From Clostridiales bacterium Firm_08 (GTDB taxonomy: Bacteria; Bacillota; Clostridia; Oscillospirales; QAKW01): DNA of 59,676 bases. The notes below the pieces were generated by a model. That model worked only from the letters and a program-made list of their open reading frames with translations, was not told the origin of the DNA and searched no databases. The stretch covers positions 1-59,676 of the forward strand of contig LVAN01000008.1 in NCBI GenBank assembly GCA_001604045.1, in the 5' to 3' direction. Of the stretch, positions 18,161-26,375 are shown piece after piece (the stretch's first letter is position 1; each line of letters starts with the position of its first letter). The translations under genes were made by a program, and so were the position numbers.

Positions 18161-18978
18161 ATATACTGTTTTGCGGCAATGAAAAAGTGTTCGACGGCTT
18201 TGTCGTCTGCGCGCTGTCCATCCTCAAGCGCACCGCGGCGGCAGAGCCTTTCACATTTTATATCTTTACGATGGACGCCCGCCATCTGCGGGAGGACTAC
18301 CTGCCGGTGAGCGATGAACAGATCGCCCTTTTCGATCGCGTCATCAAGGGATACCATCCTGAAAACCGCGTCATCCCGCGGGACGTGACAAAACTGTACA
18401 AACAGGAGTTTTCCGGCTGTCCCAACGAGACGGCGTACTGCTCCCCCTACACACTGATCCGTCTGCTTGCCGACCTTGTGCCGGAAATGCCGGACAAATT
18501 TCTCTATCTCGACGCGGACATTCTGTTCAACCGTGATATTTCCCTTTTGTATCAGATCGATATCTCCGGCTATGAGTACGCCGCGTCCAACGACCATTAC
18601 GGCAAATATCTCATCCATCCCCGCTACATCAACGCGGGCGTGCTGCTGTTCAATATGAAAGAAGCGCGGCGCACCGGTCTGTTTGCCGGCGCGCGGGAAT
18701 GGCTGCGGCGTAAAAAACTGGTGTTTGCCGATCAGAGCGCGCTGATCCGCGCCACCACCCGCCGCAAACTTTTGCCCCAGCGGTTCAACGACCAGAAGTT
18801 TCTGCACCGCCACACCGTGGTGCGCCACTTTTCCAAGCGGCTGTTTTGGCTGCCCTATCCCCACACTGAAAACGTCAAACCCTGGCAGATCGAGCGCGTG
18901 CGAAGCGTGTTCGGCTACCGTGCTTTTGACGATATTTTTGAGGAATTTCAGCGCTTACAGAAAGAAGGAGACCGATGA
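18157..18978 (+). CDS. Glycosyltransferase family 8
   Basis: This 273-residue GT8 enzyme transfers a hexose from a UDP-sugar with retention of configuration. The metal-binding DXD-type motif is in FLYLDADILFN (about residue 120), HPRYINAGVLLFN (about 160) is the second conserved block, and FADQSALI (about 196) follows. There is no signal peptide; it is expected at the inner face of the membrane or in the cytosol. GT8 enzymes build lipopolysaccharide cores, glycogen primers and glycolipids. Lying between two acyltransferase-type genes with ATGA overlaps on both sides, it probably glycosylates a lipid. The acceptor is unknown. Confidence 0.9.
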   Translation: MNILFCGNEKVFDGFVVCALSILKRTAAAEPFTFYIFTMDARHLREDYLPVSDEQIALFDRVIKGYHPENRVIPRDVTKLYKQEFSGCPNETAYCSPYTLIRLLADLVPEMPDKFLYLDADILFNRDISLLYQIDISGYEYAASNDHYGKYLIHPRYINAGVLLFNMKEARRTGLFAGAREWLRRKKLVFADQSALIRATTRRKLLPQRFNDQKFLHRHTVVRHFSKRLFWLPYPHTENVKPWQIERVRSVFGYRAFDDIFEEFQRLQKEGDR

Positions 18979-20744
18979 ACAAGACCCCCGTTCCTGTTTT
19001 TTACGCGTGTGACGAAAATTTCGTCAAATATACCGTCGTTTCCCTTTACTCGATGATCCGAAACGCGGATCCCGCCCGGCGCTACGACGTCCATATCCTG
19101 CACACCGGACTGTCCTCCAAAATGCGGGAGTCGCTGTCGGCGCTCGCGGGCGGCGCCTTTACCGTCACCTTTGACGACGTGTCCGAATGGATGCGGTCGG
19201 TGGCGGATCGCCTGCCGCTGCGGGACTATTATTCCAAAACGACCTATTACCGCCTGCTGATCGCGGAAATGTACCCCGAATACGACAAAGCGGTCTATAT
19301 CGACAGCGACACCGTCGTCCAGGGCGACATCTCCGAATTTTATGATACCGACATAGGGGACGCCTATCTCGGCGCCTGCCATGAGATGGCGATGGTGCAG
19401 GTGGACGAATTCGGCACATACGTTGAAAAAGTGCTCGGCATCAGCCGTTACAACTACTTCAACGCGGGCATACTTCTCATCAACTGCGACAAGTTCCGCA
19501 TCGGCTTTGTGCTGGACAAATTCCTGCAGTATCTGCATACCTATGATTTTGTGGTGACGCAGGACGAGGACTATCTCAACCTGATCTGCAAGGATCACGT
19601 ATTCTGGATGGACCAACGGTGGAACACCGAGGTATACTGTGACATTGACTATCCCGTCTCCGAGGCGAAGATATTCCACTACATAATGACGGCGAAACCC
19701 TGGCACTACCGGGACTGCAAATGCGCCGACGTCTTTTGGAAATACGCCTGCCGCACCTCTGTCTATCCCGATCTTGAAAAGGAACTTGCCGCCTACACCG
19801 ACAAGGATCGTGAAAACGACCGCCGGGTGATGGAAAGCCTCGTACAACTCGCGGTCAGCGAGACGGAGCGGGAGGACAATTACCTCAACCGGCTCAACCG
19901 CGCGAGCCGCGCGGGAGACCGGGTGGAGATCGTCAAAAAGATCGAGCAGTACGAGCGGGAGGGACGCTTCGACGAGGACGTCGAAAACGACCCGCCCGGC
20001 AAGGTCCTGCTGCCTGACGATATCGAGTATATCAAAAAGGGTATGATCTCCAAACTCAAAACCCGCTTTGCCTTTATGACGGCGCGGCGGTTCGTGGACA
20101 GCCTGCTGCGCTCCAAAAAGCTGATCATCAAGGACATCACGGGTCTGGAGCACTTCAAGGCGCTGGACAGCGGCGCGATCATCACCTGCAATCACTTCAA
20201 CGCTTTCGACAGTTTCGCCATTCAGATCGCCTACGACCGCGCCGAACAGCCGAAACGCACCTTCTATCGTATCATCAAGGAAGGCAACTATACCTCCTTC
20301 CCCGGCTTTTACGGCTTTCTGATGCGGCACTGCAACACGCTGCCGCTCTCCTCCGACCCCCGCACGATGAAAAAATTTATGAGCGCGGTGGGCAAGCTGC
20401 TGCGGGACGGTCATTTCGTTCTGATCTACCCCGAACAGAGCATGTGGTGGAACTACCGCAAACCGAAACCGCTCAAAAAGGGCGCCTATCTGTTCGCCGC
20501 CAAAAACGACGTGCCGGTCCTGCCCTGTTTTATCACGATGAAGGACTCGGATATTATGGGCGAGGACGGATATTTCGTGCAGGAATACACCATCCACATC
20601 GCCCCGCCGATCTACCCCGATAAAACACTGAAGGGACACGCCCGCATTGACCGAATGATGGAGGAAAACGCCCGCGTGTGGAAAGAGATCTACGAACGGG
20701 AATACGACATCCCCCTGACCTATATAACGGAAACCTCCGAATAA
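18975..20744 (+). CDS. GT8 glycosyltransferase fused to a PlsC-like acyltransferase
   Basis: This 589-residue protein joins two enzymes. Residues ~8-280 form a GT8 domain with AVYIDSDTVVQGD (DXD, about 98) and YNYFNAGILLINCDKF (about 158). Residues ~290-350 are a charged, Arg/Glu-rich linker. Residues ~355-560 form a PlsC-like acyltransferase with TCNHFNAFDSFA, a proper HX4D motif, TLPLSSDPRTMKKF, and LIYPEQSMWWNYRKP (block III). I infer that one polypeptide glycosylates and acylates a membrane glycolipid. It overlaps the upstream GT8 gene by four bases and is the last gene before a terminator. A separately encoded acyltransferase and GT8 lie in the same operon, so the fusion is not simply a duplicated pair. 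Confidence 0.88.
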   Translation: MNKTPVPVFYACDENFVKYTVVSLYSMIRNADPARRYDVHILHTGLSSKMRESLSALAGGAFTVTFDDVSEWMRSVADRLPLRDYYSKTTYYRLLIAEMYPEYDKAVYIDSDTVVQGDISEFYDTDIGDAYLGACHEMAMVQVDEFGTYVEKVLGISRYNYFNAGILLINCDKFRIGFVLDKFLQYLHTYDFVVTQDEDYLNLICKDHVFWMDQRWNTEVYCDIDYPVSEAKIFHYIMTAKPWHYRDCKCADVFWKYACRTSVYPDLEKELAAYTDKDRENDRRVMESLVQLAVSETEREDNYLNRLNRASRAGDRVEIVKKIEQYEREGRFDEDVENDPPGKVLLPDDIEYIKKGMISKLKTRFAFMTARRFVDSLLRSKKLIIKDITGLEHFKALDSGAIITCNHFNAFDSFAIQIAYDRAEQPKRTFYRIIKEGNYTSFPGFYGFLMRHCNTLPLSSDPRTMKKFMSAVGKLLRDGHFVLIYPEQSMWWNYRKPKPLKKGAYLFAAKNDVPVLPCFITMKDSDIMGEDGYFVQEYTIHIAPPIYPDKTLKGHARIDRMMEENARVWKEIYEREYDIPLTYITETSE

Positions 20745-20940
20745 CGCCGCCCGGCTCTCCCCGCCACCGGCTTTTTGGGAACCCCGCAAAGGGCAGGCAA
20801 AAGTACACGCGAATTTATGGGCACACTGTAGGAGCCGACGACCCCGGCGCCCCGTTATGTTCCGTTCACAATCCCTCAGTTTTTTCGGAAACTCTCTGTT
20901 CCCGAAAAAACAGCTCCCTTTACACAAAGGAGCCGGGAAA
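20745..20940. repeat. Non-coding hairpin-rich repeat element, copy 1
   Basis: About 196 bases without a gene. It carries the module that starts CCCTCAGTTTTTTCGG at 20873 and ends AGCCGG at 20936, containing a nested GCTCCCTTT...AAAGGAGC hairpin. The same module recurs at 54167-54227 with only small changes. It looks like a short non-autonomous palindromic element. Confidence 0.6.
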
Positions 20941-20942
20941 AC

Positions 20943-20984
20943 GCCGCGCTCCGATCGAAAGATCGGAGCGCGGCATTTTCATTT
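20943..20984. terminator. Bidirectional terminator
   Basis: A 14-bp perfect stem (20943-20956 with 20961-20974) has a GAAA loop and T-rich flank on plus and GTTTT on minus. It ends the lipid operon on plus and the leucine-rich-repeat gene on minus. Confidence 0.9.
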
Positions 20985-20991
20985 CTTTATT

Positions 20992-23900
20992 CTATTTCCC
21001 GAAATTCTGGTCGAATTTCATAAGAATTTGCGCTACCGCCGCGCGGGTGGCTTTGCCTTTTGGATCGAAATTGCCGTTGGTTCCGGCGATCAGCCCCGCC
21101 TTTTGGCAGGTCGCGACCGCGCTCTTTGCCCAGGAGGAGATCTTTTTCGCGTCCTTAAAGGTCACCGCTTTGGTGTTCGCTTTCAGCGTGATCTTCATAA
21201 ACTTCGAATAGGTCACAAGGATCGAACAGATCTGCTCTCTCGTGATCGGATCGTTCGGCATAAATCTGCCGTATGAGCCGGTAACGATGCCGTTATCGCT
21301 CGCCCATTTCACGGCGCCGGTATACCACTGTCCCTTTTTGACATCGGAGAATTTAGTGGTGGCGTTATTATTTACATTCACACCCGCCATTCTCGCGAGA
21401 ACGGACACAAACATCCCCCTCGTCATATTGCCGTCGGGATCGAACTTGCCGTTGGATCCCGCGAACAGACCGTTGTTCGCCACATAACACACAGCGTCAT
21501 AATACCATTTCTTGTTTCTGCTGTCGATATCCTTAAATGACGTCGGATCATTTATAACATAATTATAGTGTTTTCTTGCGAGAACAAAGGGAGAACGAGA
21601 ATAATGTTCTAAAACATAGTTATAAAAGAATTTCCACTCTTCTTCGTTGCCGGCAAAGTAAACGTCTATAAATCTGCAATTATAAAACGCATACTCACCC
21701 ATCGTTATTATGTTTTTGCCGACGATAGCAGAAGTAAATGATATACATCCGTAAAATGCCTTTTCCCCAATGTATTTTACACCGTTTCCGATCGTAGCGC
21801 TTTTCAGCCCGGTACAACCGTTAAACGCAAAGTCCCCGATATTCGTTACACTATTCGGGATCGTGACGCTCGTAAGTCCGGTGCAGCCGGAAAACGCATA
21901 GGATCCGATGTTTTTGACGCTATTCGGGATCATAACGTTTTGAATGCCATAGCACCCTTCAAACGCACGGCTTCCAATGTCAGATACGCCGTATCTGATG
22001 GCAACGTTAGCAAGTCTTGTACAGTGATAAAACGCATTATATCCAATGCTTTTTACCCCGCCCGGAATAGTAATACTTGTCAGCCCGGTGCACCCGGAAA
22101 ATGCAGAGTCTCCAATGCTTGTGACGCTGTTCGGGATCGTAACGCTCGTAATACCTACGCAATTGTAAAATGCAGAGCTTCCTATACGTGTGACATCGCT
22201 TGGGATGATGAATGATGTTAGAAGCTTTCCATTTGAATATAGGTATAGCGATGTGGATGAATTAAATGATGATCTCAATGAATATTCACACCATGCCGAA
22301 AGATTTGAAATACCTATGCTCGTAATCTTGGTGCAATTATAAAACGCATGAAAACCGATACTATTGACTTTTTTCCCGAGCGTGACGCTTGTAAGCCCGG
22401 TACAATCACTAAACGCACAGCTCCCGATGCTCGTGACGCTGTCCGGGATCGTGACGCTTGTAAGGCTTTCGCAATCGAAAAACGCATAGTTTCCGATGCT
22501 CGTGACGCTGTTCGGGATCGTAACGCTCGTAAGTCCGGTGCAACCCGAAAATGCGTAGGATCCGATGCTTGTGACGCCAGTTCCAATAGAAACCGTCTTG
22601 ATGGAAGATCTGTATGAATACCACGGCGCACCGGAAGAAGAATAGCCGCTCATTGCCCCGAATCCGGTAATGGAAAGCACGCCGGTATCCGTGTTGAGTG
22701 TCCAATTGACATTTTCCCCGCAAGAACCTTTATAATGATAGGCGTAGGTTCTCGCCGCGCTTGTCAGCGGCGTATTATTGGTTCCGATGCTGATCTTTCC
22801 CCATTCGCCGGAGTGTCCTCCGTAACTTACGTTTTTCAGAGCAGAACAACCGTAAAACGCATAGTTTCCAATGCTTGTAACATCGATTGGGATCGTGATA
22901 CTTTCAAGCCCGTGACATCCCTCAAAAGCATAGCTTTCTATGCTTTTGACGCTGTTCGGGATCACAAAAGACGTATCTGTTTTTTCGGCGGGATAGCAAA
23001 GGATGGCCGTTTTGTCTTTGTTATATAAAACACCGTTTTCAGAACAGTAGTTCGGATTAGCGCCTCCAACATTGATGGCAGCAAGCCCCGTGCAGCCGCG
23101 AAACACACAAATTCCGACACTTGTGACGCTATTCGGGATCGTAACACTCGTAAGATCGGTGCAATTGTAAAACGCATAAGAACCGATGCTTGTGACGCTG
23201 CCCGGAATATCAAGAGATGTTACAAGACTTCCATTCAGATAGAGTTTCTTTGCGTAATACAGCGGATTTACATCGCTGCTTGCAAAGGATAATTTACACC
23301 ATGCCGCAAGATCTGTGATATATACTCCCGTAAGCCCGGTGCAGCCTTTGAATGCAGCGGATCCGATGCCGGTGACGCTGTTCGGGATCGTAACACTCGT
23401 AAGACCTGTGCAGCCGGAAAATGCATAGTTTCCAATACCTTTAACGCCATTTCCAATCGTAACGGATTGAATAAACGACCTGTATTCATACCATGGTACG
23501 TTTGAAGAAGATGAATAATTATCCATCGTGCCGGATCCGGTGATGGAAAGGACGCCGGTGCTTTCTGAAAACTTCCACTTGACATTTGTTCCACAATCGC
23601 CATGAAAACCAGCATAGTATATTTCTGCACTCATTAGTCGATCATTGCCGGTTGTGGCGATGTTGATTTTTTTCCATTCGTTTGGCATTCCGTTATAGGT
23701 TACATCTTGTAGAGAAATACAGTAGTAAAATGCATCTTTGCCTATGCTTGCAACGCCGTTCCCGATCGTAACGTTTATAAGCCTGGTGCAATTGTAAAAC
23801 GCAGAGGATCCAATGCTCGTGACGCTATTCGGGATCACGAAAGATGCATCTGTTTTTCCGGCGGGATAACAAAGGATAGCTGTTTTGTCTTTGTTATACA

Positions 23901-24981
23901 AAACACCGTTTTCGGAACAATAGTTTGGATTGGTACTCCCAACATTGAAAGCAGCAAGTTTTGTGCAATCAACAAATGCAAGGTTTCCGATGCGCGTGAC
24001 GCTGTTCGGGATCGTGATGCTTGTCAGCCCGGTGCAGTAGAAAAACGCATAGTCTCCGATGCTTGTGACGCTGTTCGGAATCGTAACGCTTGTAAGTCTG
24101 GTACAGCCGGAAAACGCATCGTCTCCGATGCTTGTGACGCTGTTCGGAATCGTAACGCTTGTAAGTCTGGTACAGCCGGAAAACGCATCGTCTCCGATGC
24201 TTGTGACGCTGTTCGGGATCGTAATGCTTGTAAGACTTGTGCAAAAGTAAAATGCGTAGGATCCGATGCTCGTGACGCTGTTCGGGATCGTAACACTTGA
24301 AAGTCCGGAGCAGTTATAAAACGCATAGGTTCCGATGCTTGTGACGCTATTCGGGATCATAACGCTTGTAAGGCCGGAACAGTGGTCAAACGCAGAGGAT
24401 CCAATGCTTGTGACACTGTCCGGGATCGCGAAAGACGTATCTGTTTTTCCGGCGGGATAGCAAAGAATGGCCGTTTTGTCTTTGTTATATAAAATACCGT
24501 TTTCGGAACAATAGTTTGGATGGGTACTTCCAACATTGACAGCAGCAAGTTTTGTGCAATAACCAAACGCAAGGTTTCCGATGCTCGTGACGCTGTCCGG
24601 GATCATGACGCTCGTAAGCTCGGTGCAGCCGTCAAATGCATAGGTTCCGATGCTTGTGACGCTGTTCGGGATCGTGACGCTTGTCAGCCCGGTGCAATTG
24701 TAAAATGCGTAAGATCCGATGCTCGCGACGCCGGTTCCAATAGAAACCGTCTTGATGGAAGATCTGTATGAATACCACGGTACGTCGGAGTAAGAAGAAT
24801 AGTTTGTCATCGCACCGGATCCTGTGATGGAAAGAACGCCGGTATCCGTGTTGAGTGTCCAATTGACGTTTGTCCCGCAACTGCCGGAATACGTCGCGGC
24901 GAAGGTGACGGAAAACGCGGTAAAGAACGTTGTCAGTACCATCAGCGCGAGGAGGAAAGATAGAATTCGTTTTGATTTCAT
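20992..24981 (-). CDS. Secreted leucine-rich-repeat (BspA-type) protein with C-terminal SLH domains
   Basis: This 1329-residue surface protein has a signal peptide (residues 1-30, cleavage near TFAA). Residues ~33-1120 hold over thirty ~23-residue repeats of the type TSVTIPNSVTSIGxxAFxxC, that is LRR_5/BspA repeats. These are interrupted by three longer modules beginning CGTNVNW-like and containing GVLSITGSG. Residues ~1150-1329 hold three SLH domains (DIDSRNKKWYYDAVCY, KFSDVKKGQWYTGAVKWAS, FKDAKKISSWAKSAV). BspA-type proteins bind host proteins or adhere to cells. I prefer ATG 24981, behind AGAGAGTGA, over a GTG three codons upstream. It starts 19 bases after the unknown gene 25001-25678, so both may be one transcript. 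Base composition is less GC-rich than its neighbours. Confidence 0.92.
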   Translation of the reverse strand: MKSKRILSFLLALMVLTTFFTAFSVTFAATYSGSCGTNVNWTLNTDTGVLSITGSGAMTNYSSYSDVPWYSYRSSIKTVSIGTGVASIGSYAFYNCTGLTSVTIPNSVTSIGTYAFDGCTELTSVMIPDSVTSIGNLAFGYCTKLAAVNVGSTHPNYCSENGILYNKDKTAILCYPAGKTDTSFAIPDSVTSIGSSAFDHCSGLTSVMIPNSVTSIGTYAFYNCSGLSSVTIPNSVTSIGSYAFYFCTSLTSITIPNSVTSIGDDAFSGCTRLTSVTIPNSVTSIGDDAFSGCTRLTSVTIPNSVTSIGDYAFFYCTGLTSITIPNSVTRIGNLAFVDCTKLAAFNVGSTNPNYCSENGVLYNKDKTAILCYPAGKTDASFVIPNSVTSIGSSAFYNCTRLINVTIGNGVASIGKDAFYYCISLQDVTYNGMPNEWKKINIATTGNDRLMSAEIYYAGFHGDCGTNVKWKFSESTGVLSITGSGTMDNYSSSSNVPWYEYRSFIQSVTIGNGVKGIGNYAFSGCTGLTSVTIPNSVTGIGSAAFKGCTGLTGVYITDLAAWCKLSFASSDVNPLYYAKKLYLNGSLVTSLDIPGSVTSIGSYAFYNCTDLTSVTIPNSVTSVGICVFRGCTGLAAINVGGANPNYCSENGVLYNKDKTAILCYPAEKTDTSFVIPNSVKSIESYAFEGCHGLESITIPIDVTSIGNYAFYGCSALKNVSYGGHSGEWGKISIGTNNTPLTSAARTYAYHYKGSCGENVNWTLNTDTGVLSITGFGAMSGYSSSGAPWYSYRSSIKTVSIGTGVTSIGSYAFSGCTGLTSVTIPNSVTSIGNYAFFDCESLTSVTIPDSVTSIGSCAFSDCTGLTSVTLGKKVNSIGFHAFYNCTKITSIGISNLSAWCEYSLRSSFNSSTSLYLYSNGKLLTSFIIPSDVTRIGSSAFYNCVGITSVTIPNSVTSIGDSAFSGCTGLTSITIPGGVKSIGYNAFYHCTRLANVAIRYGVSDIGSRAFEGCYGIQNVMIPNSVKNIGSYAFSGCTGLTSVTIPNSVTNIGDFAFNGCTGLKSATIGNGVKYIGEKAFYGCISFTSAIVGKNIITMGEYAFYNCRFIDVYFAGNEEEWKFFYNYVLEHYSRSPFVLARKHYNYVINDPTSFKDIDSRNKKWYYDAVCYVANNGLFAGSNGKFDPDGNMTRGMFVSVLARMAGVNVNNNATTKFSDVKKGQWYTGAVKWASDNGIVTGSYGRFMPNDPITREQICSILVTYSKFMKITLKANTKAVTFKDAKKISSWAKSAVATCQKAGLIAGTNGNFDPKGKATRAAVAQILMKFDQNFGK
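24052..24198 (-). repeat. Identical tandem 69-bp DNA repeats inside the LRR gene
   Basis: The 69-bp unit at 24061-24129 is repeated base for base at 24130-24198, with about nine more identical bases to the left of each. Other LRR units are diverged at DNA level. This marks a recent unit duplication or array recombination. Confidence 0.85.
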
Positions 24982-25000
24982 TTTTATCACTCTCTTTCAA

Positions 25001-25678
25001 TTATTGTTCATTATAATTTGGGCAAAACCTTCCTGTTGCAGAATTGCCCCAAAAAAGAAAATCGAATTCAAGAGGCGTGATTTTTTCCTCTTTACAAATC
25101 TTTTTTACCTGTCCTTGAATCTTTTTGTACTGTTCTTGATTGATTGAATTCCAATTCACTTCTGTCGAACTCTGACTGATTCTGAGAGATAAGAATAAGT
25201 CTTCCTCGGAAACGGTTCCTCTTTCTCTCAGCGTAAGATAAATTTTCTTTGCAATCTGAGTGTCAATAGGACAATGACATTTTGACCAAATGTTAGAAAA
25301 CTCAGGGAACAAGTGCTTTACACAATACAGGTTCTTGAAAGCAATATTGATAAATTTCTGCCAAATACCATATCTCATTCCGTAGTCTGTTTTGCTGCAA
25401 AGAGAGTTATGCCAAGAATCAAAATCACGGGATATTTCTTTTGTATTGGTCGTTAACTCATTTTTCAAAATGCCGATAATGTTTTCTTTATTGCAAATAA
25501 TGGTGCTGTTTCTATTGAATTTCTCTCTTATGGTCGCATCCTTCCACGCTCTGCTCCTTAAAACGTAGTCAAGAACGGCGTCTTTTCTTCCTTCGTCGAC
25601 GTGGTTTTTCATTGCACTACTAAAAGAGCAATAAAAACAGCGCATTGCATCAGTCATTTTGCTAACTTTGTCTTCCAT
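25001..25678 (-). CDS. Uncharacterised protein of the low-GC island
   Basis: This 225-residue soluble, lysine- and asparagine-rich protein has no signal peptide or membrane segment. I cannot assign a function. Visible patterns are WQKFINIAFKNLYCVKHLF (about residues 107-125), CHCPIDTQIAKKI (about 136-148), INQEQYKKIQGQVKKI (about 184-199) and PLEFDFLFW (about 208-216). From memory these patterns resemble a widespread bacterial family of unknown function (QK..N..KY, H.PID..I, Y..IQ, PLEF..W), which I cannot verify. AT content is clearly higher than in flanking genes, which suggests horizontal acquisition. A GGAGGGAAAAAG ribosome site precedes the ATG. It is divergent from an XRE regulator and 19 bases upstream of the LRR gene. 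Confidence 0.6.
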   Translation of the reverse strand: MEDKVSKMTDAMRCFYCSFSSAMKNHVDEGRKDAVLDYVLRSRAWKDATIREKFNRNSTIICNKENIIGILKNELTTNTKEISRDFDSWHNSLCSKTDYGMRYGIWQKFINIAFKNLYCVKHLFPEFSNIWSKCHCPIDTQIAKKIYLTLRERGTVSEEDLFLSLRISQSSTEVNWNSINQEQYKKIQGQVKKICKEEKITPLEFDFLFWGNSATGRFCPNYNEQ

Positions 25679-25755
25679 CTTTTTCCCTCCGTTTTTCTTT
25701 TGAATGATACCATCTTTTTTCGGAAAAGTCCTGTGCTGACAGCACAGTTTTGCGA

Positions 25756-25876
25756 TTTGGTGAAGAGGGGGGTTCCGAAAATATACGGCGTCTTTTTGTG
25801 TTTTATTGAATAGTGTTCACCAAATATAATGATATTGTAGCATACAATAAAGAAAATGTAAATACTATTCACCAAA
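25756..25876. promoter_or_regulatory. Divergent control region with three TTCACCAAA sites
   Basis: TTCACCAAA occurs at 25816-25824 and 25868-25876, and its complement TTTGGTGAA at 25756-25764. The two forward copies extend to TAGTGTTCACCAAAT and TACTATTCACCAAAA. A TATAAT at 25825-25830 adjoins the middle copy, and the last copy abuts the ribosome site of the XRE gene. This layout suggests autoregulation and control of the divergent unknown gene. The -35 elements are not clear. A separate palindrome, CTGTGCT-GAC-AGCACAG, lies at 25731-25747. Confidence 0.55.
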
Positions 25877-25890
25877 AAGGAGGGGCGGGT

Positions 25891-26148
25891 ATGTTTAAGA
25901 TCAAAGCCGCGGACGGCAGCAACAATCTATGCGGCAAACGCATCCGGGAGATCCGCAAGGAGCAGGGTCTGTCCCAGCGGCGGCTTGCCGCGAAAATGCA
26001 GCTGCTCGGCTTTGATGTGGACCATTATTTTATCCGCCGGGCGGAGAACGGCGAGCGGTTTCTGACGGATATCGATCTTGTCATCTTTTCCCGCGCGCTG
26101 GGCGTTTCCCTTCCCGACCTGATGGCTGAGGCGCAGGAGCGCCTTTGA
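25891..26148 (+). CDS. XRE-family helix-turn-helix regulator
   Basis: This 85-residue protein consists almost only of a Cro/C1-type HTH domain: IREIRKEQGLSQRRLAAKMQ (about residues 20-39) carries helices 1-2, and FLTDIDLVIFSRALGVSLPDLM (about 58-79) completes the fold. DNA-binding repressor is the likely role. The ATG at 25891 follows AAAAAGGAGGGG. An in-frame start 78 bases upstream would place the protein start within the promoter and operator repeats. It has no partner domain. It is divergent from the unknown protein gene and has its own strong terminator. Confidence 0.88.
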   Translation: MFKIKAADGSNNLCGKRIREIRKEQGLSQRRLAAKMQLLGFDVDHYFIRRAENGERFLTDIDLVIFSRALGVSLPDLMAEAQERL

Positions 26149-26164
26149 ATACCGGTTTTGTTCC

Positions 26165-26188
26165 GAACGGCAGCGCCGTTCTTTTTTT
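26165..26188 (+). terminator. Terminator of the XRE gene
   Basis: GAACGGC (26165-26171) and GCCGTTC (26175-26181) form a seven-bp stem followed by seven T. Confidence 0.9.
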
Positions 26189-26320
26189 GTTTATGGGAGA
26201 AAATCAAAGGAGAGGTAACGTCCCTGCCATACTTTCCGGTCGTCAAAATATGTTCTTTCATCTTTTTCCCTCCGGGTGGTTTTTTTAGTTTTACCCGAAA
26301 AAGGTACAAAGGAACAAACT
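26189..26320. other. Intergenic region with a possible gene remnant on the minus strand
   Basis: A minus-strand ATG at 26262 has the same ribosome site (GGAGGGAAAAAG) as the unknown gene at 25678. It opens a reading frame starting MKEHILTTGKYGRDV that continues antisense through the XRE gene to 26025. Only the first ~30 codons lie outside the XRE gene, and I doubt that it is functional. It may be the 5' end left by a rearrangement in the island. Confidence 0.3.
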
Positions 26321-26374
26321 AAAAAACGACCCTCGCCGATTGTTCTTATGAACAAGTCGGCGAGGGGCGTTTTT
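26321..26374. terminator. Bidirectional terminator right of the island
   Basis: A long stem (CCCTCGCCGA plus TTGTTC with their complements, one bulge) closes a TTAT loop, with A6 on the left and T5 on the right. It ends the SH3 protein gene on the minus strand. Confidence 0.9.
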
Positions 26375-26375
26375 G

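Noticed and set aside
23900-24700. Regular repeats resembling a CRISPR array
   Set aside because: The period is 69 bp in frame with LRR units of 23 residues. Repeats are imperfect, there are no unique spacers of constant length, and no cas gene is nearby.
25731-25747. CTGTGCT-GAC-AGCACAG as a LexA (SOS) box
   Set aside because: The spacing does not match the CTG-N10-CAG form of E. coli, and Firmicutes LexA uses GAAC-N4-GTTC. It is more likely a simple palindrome or another operator.
25813-25890. A longer XRE protein starting at 25813
   Set aside because: This would translate through the operator repeats and lacks a ribosome site, whereas ATG 25891 has AAAAAGGAGGGG.
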